A DNA stretch of 64,000 bases from Undaria pinnatifida (taxonomy: Eukaryota > Sar > Phaeophyceae > Laminariales > Alariaceae). The notes below the pieces were generated by a model, which was not told where the DNA came from, did not search any database, and was given only the letters and a program-made list of their open reading frames with translations. The stretch is from contig JABAKD010000011.1 of assembly GCA_012845835.1 (NCBI GenBank), forward strand, positions 4,200,697 through 4,264,696, read 5' to 3'. Positions 11,949-23,300 of this stretch are shown piece by piece (within the stretch, counting starts at the first letter, position 1; every line of letters begins with the position of its first letter). The position numbers and the translations under genes are program-made.

Positions 11949-12399
11949 GATCAAAACACATTGGGAATTGCAGGATCACTTGATGGTGTTCCCCGTGAGG
12001 ACCTTCGTCAACGCTTCGTCACTGTTATCAAAGTGCGGCCGAGGCTGACTACTGTTCACGCCAAGCGTATCACCTGTGCGCTAGGCCTCCTCAATCACAC
12101 CTAGGGAGAGCACCGCCAATCCACACAATCGGAGAAGCGGCAATCACTCTTGAGATCGATCAAGCTGTGGTACATCCTCCCGGGTCTACCTCACTCGCAG
12201 GGTGGCCGAATGGAACGGTGCGAGAGGTTTGCGTCTGCCGTTTGCGGTGATCCTTTTGCTCCCGTGGTTAATGGAGTATACCCGTCGAACATCGACGAGG
12301 CAAAGTGCCCAAGCCCGCGAAGAGACAGACGCTGATATGTTTAAGAGGGCATCATCAGCATGCCGCGACCGACGGGGGGTGACTGTAGCAGCACGCAGC

Positions 12400-13806
12400 C
12401 TCCTCGCGGAACCGCGCGCGCCGGGCAACGAGGAAGCGTGGGAGCGCGTGAAAGCAAGTTCCCGGAGGAGGACCAGACGTGCGTCTCCGAAGCTGCAGCG
12501 GCAGCGGTGGCAGCAAATTCCTCCGACCCGGAGGAAGGGAGTGGTCTCAGCTGGTGCCCAGAGGAAGAATTCGACCCACAGGTGGCCCTCGAGGTCATCA
12601 TTTCTCGCAACGCGTTATCAGGAGCGGGAAGCGACGGCCTGCGCTTTTCGCACTTGCAGTCAATAATCAGGACTGGTTTTCGGGCGCGAAATATTCGGAG
12701 CTGGCATTAGAGCCTTCTGGAGGAGAATTATCGATGATCCAAACGCCTTCCCGCCTGAATTCTGGCAGCTTTTCTTGCAATCCAATCTCACTGTCTTGGG
12801 TGAAAAATGCCGCCCCGTGTGCGTGGGGATGACGTGGAGGCGCCTTCTTGCGGCCGGGACCATGCGGCAGCGGCGACCACGGCTGGAGAAGGTCAACCGC
12901 GAAGCGAGACAGTTTGGAGTCGGAGTACGAGGGGGGGTGGAACAGGTAGCGCTAAGCGCAAGGGTACATCACGGGGCAAACAACTGGCTGGTCCTCACCG
13001 ATTGCTCCAAGGCATTCAACACAGTGAAGCGGACTGCTATGCTTGCGGAGGCAGCCACTTGCGTGCCGGCGCTTACACCGTTCGTGGCAAAATGTTTCGG
13101 CGAGATGTCTGCGCCCGTGTTCTTTCACATGCAATCGGGAGAAAGGCGGAAGATCGACTGCTCCAGCGGGGTACATCAAGGGGATGCCATGGGGCCGGCG
13201 TTGTTCTGCATGCCGTTCCTGCCGGTGCTGAAGCGGACACGGGCGGAATTCGAGCCAAGAGGGGTAGAAGCATTCGCCTACCTAGATGATATTAGCATCG
13301 GAATGATGGAAATCACAACCGATGCTGCGGAAGTTGTACCCTTTCTCTAGCGCGAGCTGTCCAAGATCGGCATTGCAATCAACCCGAGCAAAACGGTTGC
13401 CCTGCCCCTGAAGGGGCACGTATCTACGCCTGAACAAATCGCCTTTCTTGAAGGTATTGGCGTCAGCATCGCCGAACGTGGACGGGTTAAGGTGGTTGGG
13501 GTGCCTGTCGGCACAGATGAATACGCGAGGGAGAGCGCAATGGAGACGGTCCGAAACGGGGGAGCGGAGCGACTCGGGCGGATGTTGTCGCGCATGCCGG
13601 ACAAGCAACCGGCCAACCTGAGTGCCACTGGCTCTATGGTGCAGCGAACCTCCTCCCTTGAACGCGTGATGGACCCAGAGCTATCGCTGGCTGCATGCCG
13701 AAAGGCAGGTAGCAACGCCTTGTGGATGCTGGATAAACTGCTCGATCTCCCGGGGGCAGCAGAAAAATCGTCATTTTCGCGGACGGGTGCCCGACAAATA
13801 TGCTGA
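12400..13806 (+). pseudogene. Reverse transcriptase domain of the retroelement (frameshift and stop)
   Basis: RT motifs in order: ISRNALSGAGSDGLRFSHLQ (N-terminal), LTDCSKAFNTVKR (motif A), SSGVHQGDAMGPALFC (motif B), AYLDDI (motif C, catalytic YLDD) and IGIAINPSKTVALPL (motif D). A one-base frameshift near 12,660-12,690 separates the N-terminal part from the frame that starts before SNLTVLGEKC. A TAG stop at 13,348-13,350 interrupts an otherwise open frame up to 13,806. The catalytic residues are intact, so the copy is fairly young but inactive as it stands. Confidence 0.8.
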
Positions 13807-14377
13807 CCCTGCAACCCTATCAACAGGCGCAGGCGAAGCCTGTCCACGGGGACCGGAGGGTTTAAGGTATCGTCGCTGAAGCCCGGAGGATGTCAGCATC
13901 CGTTGGGAGCTTGATGGCGACGGTACCGGAGCTGCTTGCTGACCTGTCCGGCGCTATAGGGGGTGGAGTCCGGAGGGAGCTGCCCGATTCTGACCTCGTG
14001 CGGCGCATCTAGAACAGAGTCAGGGACCTCCGCGATGTGCTTGGGGTTCCAGAGGAGGACATGGCGAACGTCGGGCCGGGAAGCTGGCGGGACAGAGCCT
14101 TTAGAGCAGGAGAGCAAGGTGTCTCAGGGCAATCAGTTGCAGACGTGTTGCCTGCACACGACGCCGAAGCTATCAGCTCCAGCAAAGTGCAGCATATACT
14201 AGGTAAACTGATAAACCGAGTTGGTTATGAGAAGAAGCACCCGTCGCTTTGCTGGACCAGCTCCCCCAGACGAGGCCCCAGCGAGAAACAGGCGACTCTC
14301 AAGGCGAGAAGGAGACGCGTGGCTTGGCCAAGGCACGGCAACGGAGTCAATCGGGATCAGGAGCTACCGCCTTCTTA

Positions 14378-15169
14378 AGGACGAGGCCTGTAGGCTCAGC
14401 TAGAACCACCCCTGCATCAGAGTTCGTGACTGCGGGGAAGAGGTTTCTGGGGATAGAGGAATTCCTGGCGGCGAGGTGCCCACGCTGCGGTGAAGCGGAG
14501 GTCTATACGCGGCATGCACGACTGTGTCACCGATCCGGCGCGCACGTGAACCAGCACCAACCTCTTGTGCACGCGCTCTCCCGCACCCTTAAGAGCATGT
14601 CAATCCGTCACCAGGCAGAAAGCGGAGCCCCGTTCCACGCAAACGGGGGTTTGCGAATGGACGTCGTTACCGAGGCGGGTGGCCTCCGAGATGTTGCGGC
14701 ATCAGAGTATCGCGACAAATCGATATTCCTCGACGTCACGTACATGCGGACCCACAAGCGGGGGTCCACATGCGGGAAGGCGACAAGGATCGAAACGGAT
14801 CAGCTGTTTCTACTTCCGAGGCGCGCAAGCGCCACCACTACGCTCGTCCAGGACAGGTGTCCTTCGACGAGCGACAAACTCGCCACCCTCGCGGTGGTAA
14901 GCTTTGGGCGCCTCGGTCGAGAACGCAGCGACCTGATCGATCAGATAGCGGCGAGCATCGTTGGAGGGGCGGACGCATTGTCCCTAGCGCGGAAAGACGT
15001 GTGCAAGAAGAGCCTATTCCAAATAATCTCTGTGACCACTCAGGTCGTGATTTCGCGCAGAGTTCATCGATATAGACTAGTTCTGAGGGACCGCCAGGCC
15101 GCGAGGGGACGGGAGGAAAAAGCGGGAGGAAGAAGCGGGAGGACTACGGCGACTGGCGTGGGGTGGTAA
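14378..15169 (+). pseudogene. C-terminal zinc knuckle plus restriction-like endonuclease domain of the retroelement
   Basis: The frame reads AARCPRCGEAEVYTRHARLC, a C-x2-C ... H-x4-C knuckle. LRMDVVTEAG and KSIFLDVTYM follow, consistent with the R-x-D ... F-L-D-V-T core of restriction-like endonucleases that sit after the RT in R2-type elements. The frame then stays open to TGVGW and stop. The segment between 13,806 and 14,249 is in another frame with stops. The endonuclease call is from motif memory only. Confidence 0.55.
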
Positions 15170-16079
15170 TGTTGATGAGGATGAGGATTAAGGTAGACTA
15201 ATAGCCAAAACATATGTGTAAGGAAAGGAAGCAATAGGCAAAAGCAGAAGATGTGAGGAAATGAAATGGGGAAATGGTTGGCAGAAGATACCACTGCTGC
15301 TCTATGGAGGGATTATTCGACTTTGTAGATACTACTGCTTCACGGAAGGATACTCGATTTACATCGGAACGGCATCTCTACACTATATTGTCAGAGGGCA
15401 AAAATAATAACAATAATAGTAATAGTTTATAGATTCGACGTGAAAACATGTCATGGTTGGGGTGAAACCAGGTAATATTATTATAAAAAAAAACAGGTAA
15501 TATTATATGTCATTAGATGTCACATTCACGTCCAGGCCATCATAGATGGGCGATAATGTAGGTGACGATGATGGGACAAACAGGACGCCCCTCATCTCAC
15601 TACCCTGCCCTACCTTACCTTGCCCTGATTTGCCTGTTCTCCAGGGTTCTATTTAGAGCAATAAGGATGTATAATCCTTTAGTCTAGCCAGCGAGCCATG
15701 GGAGAGACGATAAAGACACTGGAACCCATGAGGGGCGCGCTTCCCGACGCCGGCCATCCACGCATTCCCCACTCTGAGTACCGTCACACAATAAACCGCC
15801 ATTACACTGGAGAAAAGAAATCAACTGCTGCATGTAGCAACAAATAAAATAACAGAACCACCTTCATCAGGCGGAAAAACTTACCCACGTATTATACTAA
15901 CAATAAAAAAAAGTTTGCAAACAGGACTATCGAACGATGACGTCGGCATGGCAAGGGGCACCGTATTTCAGGAGACACGATCGGGTGCTGGTTTCAAAAC
16001 CGGCGATTTTATCGTTAAAGGAAAGTTGGGGGGCGCGGGCTACCACCACCGTAGAACGAGAGACGCGTGCTACGATAGA

Positions 16080-17640
16080 GGTGAAAAAGCACTTTTTCTC
16101 TGAAAAATTCCTCATTTTGGGAAGCTTAAGACCTCTCCCAAAGAGAACGATTTGCAGAAAAATAAAACTGCTGCTACCGGATGAAACATCCAATGGCCTA
16201 GGTACACAACGAGAATCATGCGAAAAAAACGGTCTACTCCCGACGATTTTGGGTTAAGGTTAAGGAGCCCCGTCATTCCGAAAACAAATATAGCCAAAAC
16301 AAAATAGCCAAAAAAGGGTACCTGGTATACCTCTATCGTAGCATGCGTTGACACAACCTGCTGCACGCTCTTCCTGGTGGTTGCTCACACGCGAGGAGCT
16401 CTTCTTCTACCATCCCTCACCCATCCCTCACCCAAAATCTTATTTTGAGGTAGTCTAGTAGTCCAACAGACTGAAAAACAAACGCACTCCGATGGACACA
16501 CCCCATGGCCTACGCATATAAAAAAATCAAAAAAATATCAGTATCATAGCAAAATAAGATGTTATGCATATTTTGCTTTCCCGACGATTTTGGGTTTATT
16601 GAGGAGCCCCATCACTTTCAGATATTTTTTGTATTTGAGCCAAAAAGTGCTCTATACCTCTTTTACAGCAATGGCGCGTCAGGATCATCTAGATCTTCAC
16701 GAGGGGCTCTTTTGCTGTGGTATATCCCCTCTACCCTCCCGTCGGGTGCGTTATGATTTTGTAGAAGAGCCATCACATGAGGAACTCAATATCTCACCCG
16801 AAAAATGACTTGGAAGGCATTCGTTCGCCAACCCGACCAAGCTTCTATACCCTTAGTCCTAAAACAATATGTACTTGTGAAATTGCTTCACTAACCGACA
16901 GTTCCTCACATAAGGAGCTCAATTGGTCCGGTATACCTTTTTTGGGCGCAAAAACTGAAACCCCTACCGTGGGATGACTCTCCCCTCGTCCCCTTTATAG
17001 CTGGCAGGCGTTATCGCCTGCCTGAACCAACGGCTCTCCGCCACCCTTTTCTGTCAGAAGGTGTGAGGGGGGCAGCAAGCAACTAATACCAGAGATGTAA
17101 CAATCTAAGCAGCCCTCGTGTGAGTGGCCATTACAGAGCCAGAGGCATTCCTGCATCGCATTAGCCGGTGCCCACGTCCATATTGCCCCAATACTACGAG
17201 TACTACACTACGCTGAACTGGCGGAGCGTGGCAAAAATACTCATAATTTGCGTAGATGTTCCTGAACCAACACGCCTTCCATATACTAAGATTCAATACC
17301 GTTCTGGAACACAAAAACTCCCAGATTTCCTACGCACGTTAATATCTTCACATTGGCCGTCCTATATAGTAAAAAGGACGCGTGCTTCGTTAGAGGCGCA
17401 CCACATTTTTTCTGAGGTCGGCTCACTTTCGGAGCTTTAAGACATGTCTTGACCCCCAAAAAATAATTTGGAGTAAAATAAAACTGCTACTGTACCGGAT
17501 GAAGCATCCCATGGCCTGGGTACACAAACGAGAATCATGCAAAAACAAAAATGGCCAATTTCCGACGATTTTGCCCAGGTTAAGGAGCCCCGTCATTCAG
17601 AAACCATTTCAGACGAAAAAAAGTGCTACCTCTGTCATAA
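16080..17640. repeat. Dispersed repeat C (GGAGCCCCGTCATTC / GTTCCTCACATAAGGAGC), several copies
   Basis: 16,080-16,300 and 17,400-17,640 align: AAAATAAAACTGCT, GGATGAAACATCC, ATGGCCTAGGTACACAACG, CGACGATTTTG, GGAGCCCCGTCATTC. 16,590-16,660 holds a shorter copy. 16,770-16,980 aligns with 31,370-31,600 (CATTCGTTCGCCAACCCGACCA). Related pieces lie at 29,580-29,890. Confidence 0.65.
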
Positions 17641-19689
17641 CACGAGTAAAACTTTGAAACTTGACGAGGATTCGCGGGCAACAAAAAATCATTATAATTC
17701 ATCAGTTATCATACCGTCACAGCGCTCGACCGCCAGCTGATATTTTTTTTGCTTGTCTGCGCGCTGAGGAAGGCTTTGGTTAACTCCGTCACAGACACCT
17801 TAGTCACAGACACCTTAAGCCCGGCGCAGACACAAGGCAATCATCGTGTGCAACCACCTGGTGCTCATTCTGTGTTTCATGCATAAGAACAAACTCATGT
17901 CACAAAGAAAAACAAAAAAAACAAGGAACTATTCCCATACCCGCGACAGACAATTTCCGCGTGTTTCCGTCTCGCCTCTTTCATACAAAAAAATAAATAA
18001 ATAACAAACCCCTCGGATCGAAACCCAGACATACTACATGCACTGGAACAACACCAGGGAAGGGAGAGGGTACCCGAACTTTCGCCGCGGGGTTTAGCCC
18101 ACTCGCACGAGTGATTCTGTACCTCACTGGATTTTTTTCTTTTCAAGGCTGTTATTTGTTTGGTGCAGCGTAGCTTACCGCTCCATTAATTGCGGATGCA
18201 TATCGCAAAACGAACAAGAAAAAAAAAAAAACAGCACGAAAGCTCAAGACCGCGCGAAAAGAACAGAGCGTCAGGTGCCCGCGCGAATGACTCCGAACTT
18301 CTGCAAACAATGGCCACAAAAGTCACCCCCTTACTGCACCCTTGGCATTGGCCACTGCATAAAACCACGTCACCACGTCACTGCTGTTGCTCTGTCTCTG
18401 CTTCTATCTATCTCTTTCTCTTCCTGTCTTGTCTCCCTGGGCGTGCAGCCCCCTATGCGCGCGCTGGCGAGGCCGAGATAACCGCAAGCAAGGCAACCGC
18501 TGCTTCGCCGGGCGGTCGCTTACCGTTCCGCGCCGGAGCGCTTCACCGCTTAAAGTACCCTTTTACCGCTGTAAAAAATATTCCACACTAAGGCCGAGTA
18601 ATTTTACCAACAACAATCCAAAGAGGTAAAGCTTCATTTTCACCGGACTAATCGCCCGAGGGAAAACCTAAAACAAAGAACAAAAAAAGACGCCCCTCCA
18701 AGCCTACAGACTGCAAAGAACCCAACTGACAAAACAGCTATATACTTTTTATTACGAGAGTTTTCTTTCAGCTAAAACACAAAAAAAAAACACACACACA
18801 ACGCGGTACGGCGCATATACGATTACCCGGTATACCAGGCGTGCATATAGGTAAGCCATATTATACCGCCCCAGGCACCGCATAATGGAGTATCGATACA
18901 TACGCTATACCGACGCTACAATTGGGACGGACAAAAGGACGGCACTACGAGGGATTTTTCTACACACCGCCCCTGCTGCACCCCCCCCCCCCCCCTTCTC
19001 CCTCCTCCTCTCCCTCCCCGACCCCGGACTGCCTACACCAATACTTTAAAAAACTATATAGGAATTAGAATAGACATCTGGAATTGTAATTCCGCCGCGC
19101 CTTTGCGGAGGTGTTGTGGAATCTTCCCGACCTAGCCGGCTAGCCTAGTAGCAAGCAGTCGCATCGGAGTGCGAGCAGGCAACAGTCCCAGCAGTAGCGG
19201 GGTGTCCCAGCAGTAGCAGGGTAAACCTAATCCTAACCCTAACCTTGAGATTTCTCGGTTTTCACTCTTTATTTCATATAATAAGAAAAAATGCTCGCGT
19301 ACACTACCGCCGACTCCAGTCTCCCCCCTTCCCTACTGCTGCTGAGTACGTACGTTTTTTTCCTCCTGTGCGTTCTGTGGACATGTGATGGGGCGATGCA
19401 CAGCGAGGGTCTCCTCCTATAGTGCCGGTTGAATAGTGCCTATTGCCGGTACAGTGCCGGTGAAACCGCCTTAACACGACTAAAACCGGCCAATACTACT
19501 GTAGTACCAAGTGTCGGCACTTCCATCCACTACCACTGTACCACCAAACGAAAAGGAAACCAAGCCGAGACAATGGCCACGGTAGGTCACCCCCCCCCCC
19601 CACTCCCACCACACACCAAACACTCGGCTCCGGTAAGCTGGCAACCCTCATGTCTGCTTTTCTCTGTCTAGTTTAGGTCAATCGCGCGT

Positions 19690-20110
19690 GTGGTTCAATA
19701 CCTCTCTCAAAAACGGAGTGAAACATACTTGGGTGGCGAAGCGAAATAACCCAATTCCATGGCGGTGCATACTGCGAAGCCCAAAAGCCCGTAGGTGTAG
19801 CCGTTTCGTAGCCAGTTCGCGCCGTTTCGTAATCGGTTCATGCCGTTTCGTGCCGTTTTTCGTTTCGTTGCCGTTTCGTAGCCAGTTCATGCCACTTACA
19901 GTCGTTTTGTACTAGTAGGCGTTTCGCAGTCGTTCTAGCCCGTTTTTTTTTTGTCGTTTTTGTCTTCTTTTTTTCGCTGTTTCGGTTCGCTTTGTTTCGC
20001 TTCGCTTGGTTTCGTTTCGCTTCGCTTCCTCCCGTGTCGTTTCGCTTCGCTTGTGTGTTTGTTTCGCTTTGCTTCGGCAGCGGTTGCTGTATGATTTCGT
20101 CATTCCCTAC
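19690..20110. repeat. CGTTTCG-type degenerate short repeat
   Basis: Irregular repetition of TTTCGTAGCC, GCCGTTTCGT and TTTCGCTTCGCT over about 400 bp. Open frames on both strands here are repeat artefacts. Confidence 0.8.
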
Positions 20111-20300
20111 AATCACACGTTTTCCGCGCGCAATCGGGCAGGGGAAAAATGGGCCTCAGGAGGTGAGTGGCGATTTTCACGCCAAAAGAAACAACCGTCC
20201 AGAAGACCATCCTCCAGTTCACTATGCACCCCTTCCTCCCATCTTCATCATCTTTCATGCTCCTGCTCCTGCTCTTGCTGCTGCTGCTGCTGAAACCGCG

Positions 20301-23300
20301 TTAATCCATCACGGAATTCAACCCTGAAAACAGCGATCGGCATTTCCCCGGGGTGTCCGAAAAGGGGGTAAGGGGGAAGGGGGCGGGGGGGGGGGGGGGG
20401 GGGGGGGGGGGGGAAGGGAAAGAAGGGAGGGGGGGAGGGGGGAGGGGGGAGGGAAGGGGAGGGAAGGGAACGAGGGCAGGGGGGAGGAACGAGGGGCCGT
20501 TACAGCATAACCATGGTTGGATCGTTTCTTCGCGTATGAAAGCGACACGTTCTTTTCACGGCTTCACCTTTGATTTTACCTTGTTTTTTCAACTCGCTTT
20601 CCGTTTCTCTCTATTTTCCTTGTTCCTTTTCACATCTTTCAATTTCTTCCCTCGTCTTCTCTTTTCTCCTGTGTTTTTATTCTTGTCCTTCGAACCATTA
20701 AATACTATTCCGGTCTTTCGAACTACAGCAGGGGTCCCCCAATGAGGCAGTCTGAGTAAGGTGGTATCCCTGTATAAGGCGGTCTCAGTAAGGCAGTATC
20801 CCGATATAAGGCGGTCTCAGTAAGACGGTATCCCGATTTAAGGCGGTATGAGCAAGGCGGTTTCCCGATATAAGGCGGTCTAAATAAGGCGGTATCCCGA
20901 CATGAGGCGAACTGAGTAAAGCGGTATATCGATATAAGGCGGTCTGAGTAGGACGGTATCCCCATATAAGGCGGTATGAGTAAGGCGGTATCCCGATATA
21001 AGGCGGTCTAAATAAGGCGGTATCCCGACATAAGGCGATCTGAGTAAGGCGATATCCCGTTGTAAGGCGGTCTGACTAAAGTGGTATCCCGATATAAGGC
21101 GGTCTGAGTAAGGCGGTATCTCGATAAAAGGCGGTATCCCCATATAAGGCGGTATCCCGATATAAAGCGGTCAAAATCGCTTGGCGCAACTGGGGAATTG
21201 CACTCATAGCTCTGAACGAATAAGGCGGCTTCCCCCGATAAGGCGGTCAGAATGCTCTCGCACATCACCGCCTCCCCTATATAGTGCTGTATTAACTCTC
21301 CTTACAAACACCAACGTTACCAGAAAAACTACAAAAACGCAAGGAGCAGGCCCTTTCCCAAGACGCGCGCGCTCAACAAATCTCAGAAACCTCTCTCACC
21401 CAAGCCAGAAAACTCGGACTTGGCGACGTTCCAGCCCTTCTTGCCGAACAGATCCGTCAGCTTGAACGATTTTTCCACCTGCTCCGGGGTCAACACCAGC
21501 TCCGGGCAGAAACCCCTTCACCATTAGAGGGCAGACGCGTGAGGGGAGGGGGGGGGAGGGGTCATGAGGGCGCGATAAAGACGATACGGCTAGGTGGGGT
21601 GGAAGGGGTATTGGGAGAGAGGAGAGTTCGCGGGGAGGAGAAGGAGTCGGCGGGGGAGGGGTGTACTCTCGAGGAGGGGGCGGTGTACTCTCGAGGAGGG
21701 GGCGGGGGGGCGGGAAAGGGGGGGAGGAGGGAGGAGGGAGGAGGGGTCGGGGAGCGGTCGGGGGAAGAGGGATCGGAGGGGTGAAGAGGGAGGAGGGGTC
21801 GCGGGGAGGGGGAGGTATCCTTCTTGCTCGCACGGCCACGGTCAACCCCCAGCCTTTCTACAGGCGATTGTTAGCAGACGGCACATCGGCCGACGACAAA
21901 CAGGCCGACGGCCGAGCTGTACTATCGATACCCCGTCGACTCCCTTTCAATTTTCGCGCATACACCAGACTCTCACCAGAGAACAACAACTTACAAAGCA
22001 ACACAAAAAAGACACTATGCCCTCTCCCGCCTTCCCCCCACCCCACCTCCCTTCCGCACATACACCTGAGCAAACCCGAAACCTAACTAGTCAAACGTGT
22101 CTGCCTTATTCTTCTCTCACCCGTGCAGCAAGTGGGGAATGAAACCCTTGAGTGGCAGTCGGCATAGGGGGCCCTTTGACACATTCGCGGCGTCTAGAAT
22201 AACGACTTCGGTGCGGTGGTCCTTGCCGTTGACTAGGACGCTGGCGATGTAGCCAAAGTCTTCGGCGGCATCCGGCTTGGCACCCTTGCGGGGGATGAAG
22301 GTCGGCTGTTCCCGAATAGCACGAAGAAATAGACAAAAAAAGAGAGAAGGAGGCAGCAGAGTGTGGGTGAGTTAAGGGGGGAAGCAAGAGAAGGAGGAAG
22401 AAAAGCGGGAAAGAAACCGAGGAAATTACGCGTATCATACTGCTGTTCATACCTTATTATAGTATCGCCTATCACGTTATATCTATATCGAATAGTGTCA
22501 CATCATACCATACAAGGGTGTATCATATAATATCATACCATCTGTAACATGATATTATACCATACCACATCACATCATATCGTATCACATCGTATCAGAT
22601 CACACCACATCAGATCACACCAGATCATGTCATATCATATCAAATCATATAAAATCATATCATATCATACAATATCACATCACATCATATCACATCACAT
22701 CATAAGAATATCATATCACACCATAGTATATAACATATTATCACATTCGTTCATTTCATATCATATCACATCACGTCACACCTATTATATCACCGCATAC
22801 CAAAGCATATCGTGTCACATCACATCATAGCATATCATGTCATATCATATCATACCATACCATACCATATCGCACCATATCATATCATATCACACATACC
22901 TCCCCCAGGAACTCGTGCGCCTCGGGCAGCCACTTCTCGTTGGTTCCTTTCACCGTGTCGATCTTCACCACCCCCTGGACGGGACACGCCTCAGGCCCAT
23001 CACAAACGCCGCAAGCGGCCCACACATAGCGGTGCTCCTGGCAATAAACCTAAGTAGTCACGCAGGCCGGGCGCAACAGTCAGTGTTGACGCAGAAAAGC
23101 AGGGAAGGTGAGTGCGGGTGAGGGGCGGGAGGGGAGCCGGGGGGGGAAGGGGGGTATTCATTGGAGGTGAAGGGAGGGGAGGGCAGCGGGGGATAGAATG
23201 ACTGCACACCACCACCATATTACCACCAACACCAACACCAACAGCCGCCATGGCTCACTCACGCCATGTCGTTCAGAAATATGTTTCGTCCAAAAACCGA

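Larger units (their letters stand above)
9600..15190 (+). mobile_element. Decayed non-LTR retroelement with RT and C-terminal PD-(D/E)XK-like nuclease
   Basis: In order on the + strand: a duplicated proline/threonine-rich ORF1-like region, a RING-like Zn finger, a reverse transcriptase, and a Cys-rich plus nuclease-like C-terminus. Non-LTR elements with the nuclease after the RT belong to the restriction-like-endonuclease group (R2/CRE/NeSL-type); placement here is inferred from domain order. Frameshifts and in-frame stops break every ORF. The 3' end lies near GATGAGGATGAGGATTAAGG (15,172-15,192), a possible short-repeat tail. The 5' edge is uncertain and no target-site duplication was identified. 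Confidence 0.75.
15195..20300. other. Intergenic DNA with dispersed repeats, no gene recognised
   Basis: No exon with family motifs was found. About 15,590-15,640 has short CCCTACCTTACC-like runs. 16,080-17,640 holds related repeat copies (see next entry). 18,960-19,020 is C-rich. 19,225-19,245 carries CTAACCCTAACC. 19,415-19,530 carries ATAGTGCCGGT repeats. Confidence 0.5.

Noticed and set aside
22549..22830. Ser/His/Ile-rich frame (ISYHIISHHI)
   Set aside because: Pentanucleotide microsatellite in an intron.
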